Source: Pseudomaricurvus sp033283175
GTDB taxonomy: Bacteria; Pseudomonadota; Gammaproteobacteria; Pseudomonadales; Cellvibrionaceae
Reading direction: 5' to 3'
DNA length: 64,000 bases
Assembly (NCBI GenBank): GCA_033283175.1
Contig: JAWMQM010000003.1
Coordinates: 186,001 to 250,000, forward strand
Shown here: positions 24,408 to 33,333 of the stretch, piece by piece
Numbering within the stretch: position 1 is the first letter of the stretch
How the letters are laid out: every line of letters begins with the position of its first letter
Program-made: the position numbers and the translations under genes
Notes under the pieces: generated by a model
Seen by the model: only the letters and a program-made list of their open reading frames with translations
Database searches by the model: none
What the model was told of the DNA's origin: nothing

Positions 24408-24881
24408 CTACTGCCAGCGATCGGCGGCCTGCTGATCGCTATCGCGGGCATCCACCCAGCGCTGGCCGCTGTCGGTCTGCTCCCGTTTCCAGAAGGGGGC
24501 TTTGGTTTTGAGAAAGTCCATGACGAATTCGCAGGCGGCGAAGGCTTCGCCGCGATGGATGCTGGAAACCCCGACAAACACAATCTGATCCGACGGCAGC
24601 AGCTCTCCCACCCGGTGCAGGATAACAATGCGTTGCAGCTGCCAGCGTTCGCTGGCCTGCCGGGCAATATCCTGCAGCACCTTTTCGGTCATGCCGGGGT
24701 AGTGCTCCAGAAACATGGAGCGCACTTCACTGGCCTGGTTGAAGTCTCGCATCAGTCCCACAAAACTGCAGATGGCGCCGATGGCGGGGCTGTCGGCCCG
24801 CAGGCGCTGGTACAGCTCCGCCTGGGAGAAATCGGCGCTCTGTACCATCACCTCAACCTGGCAGATTTCACTCTGGCTCAT
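24408..24881 (-). CDS. moaE: Molybdopterin synthase catalytic subunit
   Basis: MoaE forms a heterotetramer with MoaD and inserts two sulfurs into precursor Z to form molybdopterin. The 157-residue sequence has the typical GAICSFVGLMRDFN segment, the LEHYPGMTEKVL motif, HRVGEL, VVSSIHRGEAF-like (here VGVSSIHRGEAFAACEFVMD) and the active-site lysines in LKTKAPFWKRE. It is the last gene of moaC-moaD-moaE, one base separating its ATG from the moaD stop. The cofactor is needed by NasA. Confidence 0.96.
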   Translation of the reverse strand: MSQSEICQVEVMVQSADFSQAELYQRLRADSPAIGAICSFVGLMRDFNQASEVRSMFLEHYPGMTEKVLQDIARQASERWQLQRIVILHRVGELLPSDQIVFVGVSSIHRGEAFAACEFVMDFLKTKAPFWKREQTDSGQRWVDARDSDQQAADRWQ

Positions 24882-24882
24882 A

Positions 24883-25137
24883 TCAACCTCCGGTTACCGG
24901 GGGGAAGAAAGCAATCTCTTCCCCTCCGTGCAAAGGGGTGTCCCAGTCGGCAATACCCTGGTTGACCGCGGCAAAGATGCCCTCTGCCCGCAGCGACTTG
25001 CGCCACTGGGGGCCACGTTCACAGAGCTGGTCGCGCAGGGCGCCCAGAGTGCGGATAGCGGGGGTGAACTCCAGCTGTTCCTCGCCCAGGCCGAGTTCGT
25101 CCCGCAGGCGGGCGAAGTAGAGGATCGTCAGGTTCAT
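24883..25137 (-). CDS. moaD: Molybdopterin synthase sulfur carrier subunit
   Basis: An 84-residue ubiquitin-fold protein that carries sulfur as a C-terminal thiocarboxylate to MoaE. It ends in the required Gly-Gly (FFPPVTGG) and begins with the beta-strand LTILYFARLRDELG. Its ATG overlaps the end of moaC by four bases, so the genes are coupled. Confidence 0.95.
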   Translation of the reverse strand: MNLTILYFARLRDELGLGEEQLEFTPAIRTLGALRDQLCERGPQWRKSLRAEGIFAAVNQGIADWDTPLHGGEEIAFFPPVTGG

Positions 25138-25625
25138 GCCGGCGTACTCCCGTCCGCCTGCCAGTGACCGGATTTACCACCGATCTTTTCCAGCAGCCGC
25201 AGGTCGCCGATCACCATGCCCTTATCGACGGCTTTGCACATATCGTAGAGGGTGAGGGCAGCGACAGAGACGGCGGTCAGTGCCTCCATCTCCACCCCGG
25301 TTTGGCCACTGAGCTTGCAGGTGGCTTCGATGCGGACACGGTGGTGTTCGGGCTGGGGCTCCAGTTCCACCTTAATACCGCTCAGCATCAGGGGGTGGCA
25401 GAGGGGAATAAGGTCGGAACACTTCTTGGCGGCCTGGATACCGGCGATACGGGCTACCGCCAGTACATCGCCTTTCTTGTGGCCACCCTCAAGGATCAGC
25501 TGCAGCGTTGCAGGTTGCATGGTGACGAAGCCTTCAGCGGTGGCTTCGCGCTGGCTGGGGAGCTTTTGGCCCACATCCACCATATGGGCCTGGCCCTGAT
25601 CGTCCAGATGGGTAAGTTTGCTCAT
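25134..25625 (-). CDS. moaC: Cyclic pyranopterin monophosphate synthase
   Basis: MoaC, with MoaA, turns GTP into cyclic pyranopterin monophosphate (precursor Z). The 163 residues include GDVLAVARIAGIQAAKKCSDLIPLCHPL, the TGVEMEALTAVSVAALTLYDMCKAVDKGM core with catalytic Lys/Asp residues, and LLEKIGGKSGHW at the end. The start MSKLTHLDDQG (25625) matches the family; four extra residues upstream are possible. moaA and moaB are not in the window. Confidence 0.95.
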   Translation of the reverse strand: MSKLTHLDDQGQAHMVDVGQKLPSQREATAEGFVTMQPATLQLILEGGHKKGDVLAVARIAGIQAAKKCSDLIPLCHPLMLSGIKVELEPQPEHHRVRIEATCKLSGQTGVEMEALTAVSVAALTLYDMCKAVDKGMVIGDLRLLEKIGGKSGHWQADGSTPA

Positions 25626-25709
25626 AGGTAACCGCACGGTCTGAATGAGCGGCCATCATAGCCCATGCCCTGTTGCAATTCGAGGTAAGGGCCGGGCTAT
25701 GGGGCGTGT

Positions 25710-27095
25710 TCAGAGAATGCGCGAGTAGCTCACCGGCTGCGGCGCCTTGAGGTAGGCGTCGAAGGCCATACAGATACGGCGGATCAGCAGGCGCCCCTCA
25801 CTACAGACCTTCAGGCCCTGCTCATGGAGGGTGATAAGGCCGTCCTCGGCCAGAGGCTCCAGCTCCTGCAGGGCCGTGGCGAAATAGTCACGGAAGCGGA
25901 TGCCATGGGCGTGCTCAAAGGGGCGGAAATCCAGTTCAAAGTGACAGATCAGCTGGTTGATCACCGCCTGGCGCAGCAGGTCGTCGTCGGTCAGGGTCAG
26001 CCCCTTGAACGAGGGCGCGCGGCCGGCGTCCAGGGCGGCGGTGTAGCTGGGGATATCCTTGTAGTTCTGCACAAAGATGGAGTCGATGGCGCTGATGGAG
26101 GAGATGCCAAAGGCCAGCAGGTCGCAGTTGCCGTGGGTGGCGTAGCCCTGGAAGTTGCGCTGCAGCAGCCCCTGCTCCTGGGCGATGGCCAGCGGGTCGT
26201 CCGGTTTGGCGAAGTGGTCCATACCGATATAGACGTAGCCGGCGGCCTGCAGGCGCTCGATGGCGTGGCGCAGGATATTGAGCTTCACCTGTGGCTCCGG
26301 CAGCGCCGAGGCGTCCATCTGCTTCTGGCTCTTGAACAGGTGGGGCAGGTGGGCGTAGTTGAACAGTGACAGCCGCTGTGGCCCCAGTTCGATCACCTGT
26401 TCCAGGGTGGCGGCCACGGTCTCTTCGGTCTGGTGCGGCAGGCCGTAGATCAGGTCCATGCTCAGGGAGTGAAAACCCTCGGCGCGGGCGCGCTCGCTCA
26501 GGGCGGCCACCTCTTCCACGCTGTTAAAGCGGTTGACCGCCTGCTGCACCTGGGGGTTGAAGTCCTGCACGCCCATGCTCAGGCGATTGAAGCCCAGCTC
26601 CCGCAGCACCGCCAGGGTGTCGGGGCTGAGTCCGCCGGGGTGAATCTCGATGGAATACTCGCCGCTGTCGTCGTCCAGCAGGGTGAAGTGCTTGCGGGTC
26701 TCCGCCATCAACTCACGTTTTTCGGCGTCGCTGATGTAGGTGGGGGTGCCGCCGCCCCAGTGCAGCTGGTGCACCGGGCGGCTGCGATCAAACTGTGCCG
26801 AGCGCAGTGCGATCTCTTGAAACAGGCTGTCCAGATAGGGGCGGGCGCGCTTGCGGTTGGCGGTGACAATCTTGTTGCAGCCGCAGTAGTAGCAAATGGT
26901 GTCGCAGAAGGGGATATGGAAATAGAGCGACAGTGGGCGCCCGGCTTCATTGCTGCGGCAGATGGCAGCTTCCACTTCACTTGCCGGGTAGTTCTCCACG
27001 AACTGCGGGGCGGTGGGGTAGGAGGTGTAGCGGGGGCCGGCCAGATCGTAGCGTTGGATCATGGCCTGGTTCCATTGCAGCTTGGAAATTGACAT
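25710..27095 (-). CDS. hemN: Oxygen-independent coproporphyrinogen-III oxidase
   Basis: A radical-SAM enzyme that makes protoporphyrinogen IX for haem when oxygen is low. The 461-residue protein has the cluster motif C64-x3-C68-x2-C71 (FCDTICYYCGC), the HWGGGTPTYI segment and the YTSYPTAPQF start of true HemN rather than HemW. An Anr/Fnr-type box lies about 57 bp upstream of the ATG. It stands alone between moaC and yceI, all on the minus strand. Confidence 0.96.
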   Translation of the reverse strand: MSISKLQWNQAMIQRYDLAGPRYTSYPTAPQFVENYPASEVEAAICRSNEAGRPLSLYFHIPFCDTICYYCGCNKIVTANRKRARPYLDSLFQEIALRSAQFDRSRPVHQLHWGGGTPTYISDAEKRELMAETRKHFTLLDDDSGEYSIEIHPGGLSPDTLAVLRELGFNRLSMGVQDFNPQVQQAVNRFNSVEEVAALSERARAEGFHSLSMDLIYGLPHQTEETVAATLEQVIELGPQRLSLFNYAHLPHLFKSQKQMDASALPEPQVKLNILRHAIERLQAAGYVYIGMDHFAKPDDPLAIAQEQGLLQRNFQGYATHGNCDLLAFGISSISAIDSIFVQNYKDIPSYTAALDAGRAPSFKGLTLTDDDLLRQAVINQLICHFELDFRPFEHAHGIRFRDYFATALQELEPLAEDGLITLHEQGLKVCSEGRLLIRRICMAFDAYLKAPQPVSYSRIL

Positions 27096-27151
27096 AGGCG
27101 CCTCGGGAACAGGTTCAGCGAGGCATTGTAGAGGGCGGGTTGAAAGCTGCC

Positions 27152-27165
27152 TTGATATGCGTCAA
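27152..27165 (-). promoter_or_regulatory. Anr/Fnr box upstream of hemN
   Basis: TTGATATGCGTCAA matches the TTGAT-N4-ATCAA consensus in 9 of 10 fixed positions. It lies between the yceI stop and the hemN start, at a distance (57 bp before ATG) that would let it activate hemN. hemN is a known Anr target in Pseudomonas. Confidence 0.72.
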
Positions 27166-27215
27166 CGGCACCCGGGTGGGTGCCGTCAGGGCGGCGGTTC
27201 TTACCTGCCGGACAC

Positions 27216-27803
27216 TTACTTGGTGAACACCATTGTGGCGGTGACAGGCACGGCGATGGCGATGGAGGGCAGGCCGGCGACTTCCCGCAGCTGCTCGATA
27301 CCATTCACCAGGTTGAAGTCGGTGGAATTGATAACGATAGGCTGTTCCGTGGTGACCAGCAGGGCATCATCGTCCAGCCCGGTGACGCGCAGTGTGGCGG
27401 GCAGTACTTTGGTCATGCCGTGCAGGTTGAGCGTTAACTCTACGGGCAGCAGTGTGGTATCGCCATCATCCAGGTCCTTGAAGCTCTTGGGGTCCACCTG
27501 CGCGGTGATGGTGGCATTGGGGTATTGGCTGACTTCGAACAGCATGTCGCTCATGCGCTGGTCACGGATATCAATATTGGTGGCCACGCTGCTGAGGTCG
27601 ATGGTCAGGGTGACGGCTCCGGATTTACTGATGGTTCCCTGCAGGGCTTTAAAACTGTGCACCTCACCGATAAAGCCTTTTTTGATGGAGACAAAATTGA
27701 GGCTGGTTTGCTTGCTGTCCAGGCTCCAGTCGGCCCAGCTGCTGGCAGCCAGCAGGCTGAGGGTGAGAGCGGCGGCGTGCTTGAGAGTGCGGCGGTATTT
27801 CAT
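27216..27803 (-). CDS. YceI family periplasmic protein
   Basis: A 195-residue protein with a signal peptide (about residues 1-24, hydrophobic LTLSLLAASSWA) and a lipocalin-like YceI domain (WSLDSKQTSLNFVSIKKGFIGEVHSF, STVATNIDIRDQRM-like segment, LTLNLHGMTK). Family members bind polyisoprenoids or similar hydrophobic molecules. The physiological ligand here is unknown. The ATG has AGGAG-like sequence (CAAGGAGCC) upstream. Confidence 0.92.
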   Translation of the reverse strand: MKYRRTLKHAAALTLSLLAASSWADWSLDSKQTSLNFVSIKKGFIGEVHSFKALQGTISKSGAVTLTIDLSSVATNIDIRDQRMSDMLFEVSQYPNATITAQVDPKSFKDLDDGDTTLLPVELTLNLHGMTKVLPATLRVTGLDDDALLVTTEQPIVINSTDFNLVNGIEQLREVAGLPSIAIAVPVTATMVFTK

Positions 27804-27929
27804 AGAGGCTCCTTGTTATCAATCCAGGCCGTATTCTGTTGGCTATCGGCGTTGATCATAACGCAGAGGTGAGGGGGCGTCAGGTTCTATTGTGAATTCC
27901 TTTGGTGGGGTGCGAGGTGTGCAAGGGGT

Positions 27930-27947
27930 GGCCCGCCAAGGCGGGCC
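27930..27947 (-). other. GC-rich hairpin after the barrel protein gene
   Basis: A perfect 8-bp stem GGCCCGCC/GGCGGGCC with a two-base AA/TT loop lies 9 bp past the stop of the outer-membrane protein gene. No U-tract follows, so terminator function is doubtful. Confidence 0.4.
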
Positions 27948-27955
27948 GGGGTGTA

Positions 27956-28531
27956 TCAGAAATAGAAATTGACACCAAAGGTGTAACCGTCGATTTCCAC
28001 ATCGTCCTTATCGTAGTAGCTGACGTACTCGATAAAGAGACTGACGTTGTCCTGGGGATTGACCGCCAGTCCCACACCGTAGGAAAAGTCGCTGTCGGAA
28101 TCGTCTTCCTGTACGGAGTAGCCGTAGTTCACCAGGCGGAGATCGTATTCCAGGCTGGCGTAGGTAAAGCCGGCCAGTGCGTAGAGCTCAATGGCGTCCA
28201 GAGGCAGGATGGCCTTGGCGAACCCTGACACGACGTAGTCAATTTCTGTGGTGAGATCGACGCGCTCGCCGTAAATAAATTCGCGTGTGGTGTCATCGCC
28301 AATGCCCAGGCCGAAGCGTGTCTCCAGCGCCAGGTGGGGTGTCATGCGATAGCCTCCCTGGACCTGGATGGCAGAGAGATCCAGCTCGGACAAACCGCTC
28401 TCTTTGTAGAAGGTTTGGGCGTAACTGGCACCTGCGTACCAGCCGGTATCTGCAGCCAGGGCGGGTGCAGTGGTAAAAGCAGAAAAAATCGAGAGCATCG
28501 CTCCGACAGTGGCGGTCTGTTTGACGTTCAT
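27956..28531 (-). CDS. Small outer-membrane beta-barrel protein
   Basis: A 191-residue protein with a signal peptide (cleavage probably after APALAA near residue 27), then alternating hydrophobic strands (GWYAGASYAQTF, AIQVQGGYRMTPHLALETRFGLG, FSYGVGLAVN) and a terminal aromatic residue (GVNFYF), the hallmark of OmpX/OmpA-type eight-stranded barrels. ATG 28531 is preceded by AGGAAG; an upstream ATG at 28576 would disrupt the signal peptide. It resembles in general design the barrel genes at 43.06 and 57.69 kb. Function is unknown. Confidence 0.8.
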   Translation of the reverse strand: MNVKQTATVGAMLSIFSAFTTAPALAADTGWYAGASYAQTFYKESGLSELDLSAIQVQGGYRMTPHLALETRFGLGIGDDTTREFIYGERVDLTTEIDYVVSGFAKAILPLDAIELYALAGFTYASLEYDLRLVNYGYSVQEDDSDSDFSYGVGLAVNPQDNVSLFIEYVSYYDKDDVEIDGYTFGVNFYF

Positions 28532-28679
28532 GGGTCTTCCTTTGATATGGTCTTTTTCCTGCCTGCAGAGGCTCACTGTGTGCTGATGCCTGATGCGGGC
28601 GCTGACGTACTATAAGCGAAAATATGACACAACTATTTGGTTTTTTACTGTGGCGTGGCCTCCGGTAACCCAGCCCTGA

Positions 28680-31600
28680 TCAGTGAAAATCCCGCGAGTG
28701 CGTCTGCAGTTGCGTCAGCTCATCGCTCATGTCCTGCAGGTGGCCGGCAATCACATGCACCACGTTCTCCTTGCGCTCCAGCACACCCTTGATAATCAAT
28801 ACCCGGCTGCGCAGTACCTCCTGTCGTTGGCGCTCCTGCAGCGCACGCCAGAGGATCACGTTGATGTTGCCGGTCTCGTCTTCCAGCGTCATAAACAGGG
28901 CACCGCTGGCGGTACCGGGGCGCTGGCGGCCGGTGACCACACCGGCGATGCGTACAAAGCGGCCGTGATCCACCTGCAGCAGGTCAATGGCTCGTTTACA
29001 GCGCTGAAAGGCGGGGCGCTGGCGAAGCAGGGACATGGGGTGCTGGTTGAGGGTCAGGCCAGTGACGCGGTAATCCTCCAGTGTGTTCTCTTCATCGGAG
29101 GGGGCTGGAAGGCGTGTGAGTGCATCACTGCGACTGCTCTCCTGCCCACCGCGCTGAAACAGGGGTGTCCAGGGCTCCACCTCCTGCACCTGCCAGTGGG
29201 CGTGACGGCGATGGGCGCTGAGTCCGGCAAAGGCGCTGGCGGCGGCAAGCTGTTGTAAGTCGTCGTCGCGCAGTTGTGCCTGTGCGGCCCAGCGGGCAAT
29301 GGTATCCGGCAGTGGTGCCTGCTGCTGGCATTGTTCAATGCGCTGTGCCGCTTCCTGCCGCAATCCTTTCACCTGCCGCAGTCCCAGCCGCAGGGCGTAG
29401 TGGGTATCACCACTGCGGGCGGTAAAGGGTTCCAGCCGGTGATCCCAGCCGCTGTGGGCCACGTCGATGGGGCGCACCTCAATGTCATGACGGCGGGCAT
29501 CCTGTACCAGCTGTGAGGGTGAATAAAACCCCATGGGCAGGCTGTTGAGCAGGCCGCAGTAAAACGCCGCCGGATGGTGGCATTTGAGCCAGGCGGAAGC
29601 GTATACCAGCAGCGCGAAACTGGCGGCGTGGGATTCGGGAAAACCGTAGTCGCCAAAGCCCAGTATCTGGTTGAAGAGGCGCTCGGCAAAGTCGGCCTCA
29701 TGGCCGCGGGCCAGCATGCCGTCGATCAGCTTCTGGCGGAAGCGCTGCAGGTCGCCGTGGCGCTTCCAGCTGGCCATGGCGCGGCGCAATTGGTCCGCCT
29801 CACCGCCGCTGAAGCCGGCGGCCACCATCGCCAGCTGGATCACCTGCTCCTGAAAAATGGGGACCCCCAAGGTGCGTTCCAGTACGCCTTTTACCGCTGC
29901 GTTGGGGTAGTGCACCGGCTCTTCACCGTTACGACGCTTCAGGTAGGGGTGCACCATATCCCCCTGGATCGGGCCGGGGCGGACAATGGCCACCTGCACC
30001 ACCAGGTCGTAATAGCAGCGCGGCTTTAGTCGCGGCAGCATCGCCATCTGCGCCCGCGACTCCACCTGGAATACACCCATGCTGTCGCCCTGGCAGAGCA
30101 TGTGATAGGTACCGGGATCGCTTTTGGGAATGTCTGCCAGCCCCATGGCATTACCGCTGTAGTCACTGACCAGCTGCAGGGTTTTGCGGATGGCGGTGAG
30201 CATGCCCAGTGCCAGTACATCCACCTTTAACAGGCCGAGACTCTCAATGTCGTCCTTGTCCCACTGGATGATGGTGCGTTCCGGCATGGCGGCGTTCTCC
30301 ACCGGCACCAGATTGCTGATGGGGGATTCGGTCATCAGAAAACCGCCCACGTGCTGCGACAGGTGGCGGGGGGTGCCCAGCAGCTGCTGCACCAGACTGT
30401 GAAAGCGCTGCCCCAGTTGATGGGAGAGGGCACCCTGTTGCTGTACCCGCTCCAGCCACTGCGCCGGTCGGTCCCAGCCGCTCAGGTCACTGCACAGGCG
30501 TTGCAGCATGAGGTCGTCCAATCCCAGTGCCTTGCCCACATCGCGCACTGCGCTGCGCAGCCGGTAGCTGATGACGGTGGCGGTGAGTGCCGTGCGCTTG
30601 CGGCTGTATTTGCGGTAGATGTACTGGATCACCTCTTCGCGTCGTTCGTGCTCGAAGTCCACATCAATGTCCGGTGGCTCGTTGCGCTCGCGGGAGATAA
30701 AACGTTCAAACAGCAGCGAGCTGTGTTCCGGGTCCACCTCGGTAATGAACAGGCAGAAGCAGACCACCGAGTTGGCCGCCGAGCCGCGTCCCTGGCAGAG
30801 GATGTTCTGCTGCCGGGCAAAGTGCACCACATCCGCCACCGTGAGGAAGTAGTGCTCGTAGCCCAGCTCGGCAATCACCTGCAGCTCCCTGTGCAACTGC
30901 TGCGCGACTTTTGCCGGGGTGCCGTGGGGCCAGCGCTGTTGGGCGCCCTGCAGGGCCAGATTGCGCAGGTGTTCGCTGGCGCTGAGGGAATCCGGCACCA
31001 GCTCGCGGGGGTAGTCGTGGCGCAGCTCGTCGAGGGAGAAGTGGCAGCGCTGCGCCAGCCGCCAGCTCTCGGCCAGCAGTGTCGGCGGATAGAGTTGTTG
31101 CAGGTGATGCAGCGGGCGCAGGTGGCGTTCGGCGTTGGCAGAGCGCTGCCGTCCCAACTGTTGCACCGGTGTGCCAAGACGAATGGCGGTGACCGTGTCC
31201 TGCAGTGGTTGACGGCTGCGGCAGTGCATGTGTACCTGGTTGCAGGCCAGCATGGGGATGCGGTGTTGCTGGCTGAGCTGGTAGCAGTTGGCGTAGTGGT
31301 CGGCGTCTGTGCCCTGCTGCAACAGCGTCACGCCCAGCCACAGGCGCTGGCGGAAATAGCGGCTCAGGATTTGTGCGTGTGTGTCGTTATGTTCGTGCCG
31401 GTCGCTGCCCGGCAGCCAGATGGCCAGACAGTGTTGGGTGCCGAACTGCAGGTCCGCCAGGCTCAACTGGTATTCGCCCTTGGCGCTGCGGCGACGGCCC
31501 TGGGTGATCAGCAGCGACAGCTCCTGGTACGCGCGTTTGTCCGGCGCCAGCAGCAACAGCTGGCAGGCGCGCTCTGCCGTTGTGTCGTCGAGAAAAAACT

Positions 31601-31802
31601 CGCTGCCGATAATCAGTTGCAGGTTGTGCTCTTTCGCCGCCATGTGTGCTTTCACCACGCCCGCCAGCGAGCACTCGTCGGTAAGTGCCAGGGCGCGATA
31701 ACCCAGTCCGGCGGCACGCGCCACCAGCTCGGCGGGGCTGGAGATACCGCGCAGGAAGGTGTAGTGGCTGATGCAGTGCAGTTCGGCGTAATCGCAACTC
31801 AT
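28680..31802 (-). CDS. dnaE2: Error-prone DNA polymerase DnaE2 (ImuC)
   Basis: The polymerase of the SOS mutasome, which copies past damaged bases with ImuA and ImuB. The 1040-residue C-family enzyme has an N-terminal PHP domain (HCISHYTFLRG..SPAELV, ALTDECSLAG) and the palm motif PPDIDVDFEHERREEV with the catalytic aspartates. It also has LKVDVLALGMLTAIRK, FQEQVIQLAMVAAGFSGGEAD and an OB-fold near the end (FVRIAGVVTGRQRPGTASG). The length is typical for DnaE2 and shorter than replicative DnaE. The ATG begins 20 bp after imuB and belongs to the LexA-controlled imuA-imuB-dnaE2 operon. Confidence 0.95.
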   Translation of the reverse strand: MSCDYAELHCISHYTFLRGISSPAELVARAAGLGYRALALTDECSLAGVVKAHMAAKEHNLQLIIGSEFFLDDTTAERACQLLLLAPDKRAYQELSLLITQGRRRSAKGEYQLSLADLQFGTQHCLAIWLPGSDRHEHNDTHAQILSRYFRQRLWLGVTLLQQGTDADHYANCYQLSQQHRIPMLACNQVHMHCRSRQPLQDTVTAIRLGTPVQQLGRQRSANAERHLRPLHHLQQLYPPTLLAESWRLAQRCHFSLDELRHDYPRELVPDSLSASEHLRNLALQGAQQRWPHGTPAKVAQQLHRELQVIAELGYEHYFLTVADVVHFARQQNILCQGRGSAANSVVCFCLFITEVDPEHSSLLFERFISRERNEPPDIDVDFEHERREEVIQYIYRKYSRKRTALTATVISYRLRSAVRDVGKALGLDDLMLQRLCSDLSGWDRPAQWLERVQQQGALSHQLGQRFHSLVQQLLGTPRHLSQHVGGFLMTESPISNLVPVENAAMPERTIIQWDKDDIESLGLLKVDVLALGMLTAIRKTLQLVSDYSGNAMGLADIPKSDPGTYHMLCQGDSMGVFQVESRAQMAMLPRLKPRCYYDLVVQVAIVRPGPIQGDMVHPYLKRRNGEEPVHYPNAAVKGVLERTLGVPIFQEQVIQLAMVAAGFSGGEADQLRRAMASWKRHGDLQRFRQKLIDGMLARGHEADFAERLFNQILGFGDYGFPESHAASFALLVYASAWLKCHHPAAFYCGLLNSLPMGFYSPSQLVQDARRHDIEVRPIDVAHSGWDHRLEPFTARSGDTHYALRLGLRQVKGLRQEAAQRIEQCQQQAPLPDTIARWAAQAQLRDDDLQQLAAASAFAGLSAHRRHAHWQVQEVEPWTPLFQRGGQESSRSDALTRLPAPSDEENTLEDYRVTGLTLNQHPMSLLRQRPAFQRCKRAIDLLQVDHGRFVRIAGVVTGRQRPGTASGALFMTLEDETGNINVILWRALQERQRQEVLRSRVLIIKGVLERKENVVHVIAGHLQDMSDELTQLQTHSRDFH

Positions 31803-31822
31803 GTCCGTACCTCATCGCGTCG

Positions 31823-33331
31823 TCAGCTGAAGTGGCCGTGGATAAACCACTGGCCACTGTGACGATCGCAGTAGACCCAGTGCAGGCCGCGCGGGTCGCG
31901 GGCGACAAAGTAGTCGCGCTGCTGGTGTGTTTGCCACCAGTGACTCTCCAGTCGCAGCGGATCGCTCAGCAGGGTTGGGCCGCCACGCCAGGGGGCGGCC
32001 ACCGGATGTGGTTGTGACCGCAGCCACAGGGGCAGAGGCAAGGAGGCCGGCAGTGTGTGGTGGCTGACCGGAAGTGGGGTGCCGGCGTCGACCAACTGCT
32101 GCTGGTACTCGGGCAGGTGTTCATCCTGCAGCCGCAGCTGGCTCAGCTGTTCCCGTCCCAGCCTGGCGCGGAGCAGGTCCAGCAACGGGTTGATGCTGCG
32201 GTTGCGGGAGGCTCCCAGTTCGCGGAACAGGCTGTGGTTGAGCAGGGCGCTGTAGTGCAGCTGTTCGCTCTCGAGCATCAGGCTCTCCACCGCCCGGGGC
32301 AGGGGCTGCTGTTCCAGCCGCAGCTGGGTCAGGCGCAGCAGCGGGGCGGTAATGTTCAGCGGCTCTGACAGCTGCAGCTGCCGCTCACTGCTGCTGCGGT
32401 CGGTGTGCAGGAAGCGCCACTGCAGGCCGTTACAGTGCAGCTGCCGCTGGCGCAGGAACTGCTGCAACTCCTCCAGCATCGACTCCATCGGATAGTTGAG
32501 CAGGGACCAGTTGTCGATGGCGAAGTTGAGTTGTCGCTGGCAGCTGAAGCGCAGCGGTGGCTGGAATTCCAGCTGTGGCTCGGGGCGTGTGCCACTGATC
32601 TCGTCCAGACATTGCAGCAAACCGGTGCCGTAACGCTGGCCCAGCTCACGGCGTGGCTGCTGCAACAGCTGCTGGAATGTGTGCATGCCCACCTGCTGCA
32701 GGCGTGGCAGCCACTGGCGGGCCGTGGGGTGCAGGGGGGCCAGTGCTTGCAGGGGAAGGCCCTGCAGCTGCTGCATAAAGTTGTCGCCGGTGGGGGCGGT
32801 CTCTGCTGTGGGCCAGGGGGCGTCGTGCTCCTGCCCCAGCAGCCAGGCGGCCTTGGGGCTGTGACCAAGGCTGGCCAGTGGGGTAAAACCATGTTGTTGC
32901 AGGTGCTCCCGCAGTTGCTGCAGCAGGCTGGGAAGCCCGTGAAACAGCTTCAGGCTGCGGCTGATCTCCAGCTGCAGCTGGTGGCACTCCAGTAAATCGT
33001 TGTCCCGCCCGTCACGGTGTTGGGGCCAGAGACTGACATGGGGGGTGAAGTCGTAGCAGAGCTGCGCGACGCCCTGCAGGGCCTTCTGTTCCAGCTCGCG
33101 ATCGCGCCGGTGCAGTTGCAGGGCTTGGGGATCTTCCAGTAACAGCAGGGCGTTGCCGACACTCAGGCCTGGTTCCAGCCCCAATGCCAGGGCCTGCGGG
33201 CAGAGCCAGCGCAGTTGTTGCTGCTCCACCACGACCCGGGGCTGGCCGGGGGTGGCGGGGAGAAGATCGAGAGGCCAGTGGGGAAAGCGCAGGCAGAGCC
33301 ACAACTGGCGCGAGGGCCGGGAGTGGGACAT
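31823..33331 (-). CDS. imuB: ImuB, Y-family polymerase-like mutasome hub
   Basis: ImuB is related to Y-family polymerases but inactive; it links DnaE2 to the beta clamp. The 502 residues begin WLCLRFPHWPLDLL, where active Y-polymerases have a catalytic Asp (xxDxD); the later acidic SxDE motif is also absent, agreeing with an inactive hub. The sequence is strikingly rich in Gln, Leu and His (runs such as LLQQLREHLQQHGF), as in other ImuB proteins. The start lies two bases after the imuA stop. Confidence 0.92.
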   Translation of the reverse strand: MSHSRPSRQLWLCLRFPHWPLDLLPATPGQPRVVVEQQQLRWLCPQALALGLEPGLSVGNALLLLEDPQALQLHRRDRELEQKALQGVAQLCYDFTPHVSLWPQHRDGRDNDLLECHQLQLEISRSLKLFHGLPSLLQQLREHLQQHGFTPLASLGHSPKAAWLLGQEHDAPWPTAETAPTGDNFMQQLQGLPLQALAPLHPTARQWLPRLQQVGMHTFQQLLQQPRRELGQRYGTGLLQCLDEISGTRPEPQLEFQPPLRFSCQRQLNFAIDNWSLLNYPMESMLEELQQFLRQRQLHCNGLQWRFLHTDRSSSERQLQLSEPLNITAPLLRLTQLRLEQQPLPRAVESLMLESEQLHYSALLNHSLFRELGASRNRSINPLLDLLRARLGREQLSQLRLQDEHLPEYQQQLVDAGTPLPVSHHTLPASLPLPLWLRSQPHPVAAPWRGGPTLLSDPLRLESHWWQTHQQRDYFVARDPRGLHWVYCDRHSGQWFIHGHFS

Positions 33332-33333
33332 GG

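Noticed and set aside
30351..31862. 503-codon open frame opposite dnaE2
   Set aside because: Shadow of dnaE2; no domain, no start signal and improbable composition.
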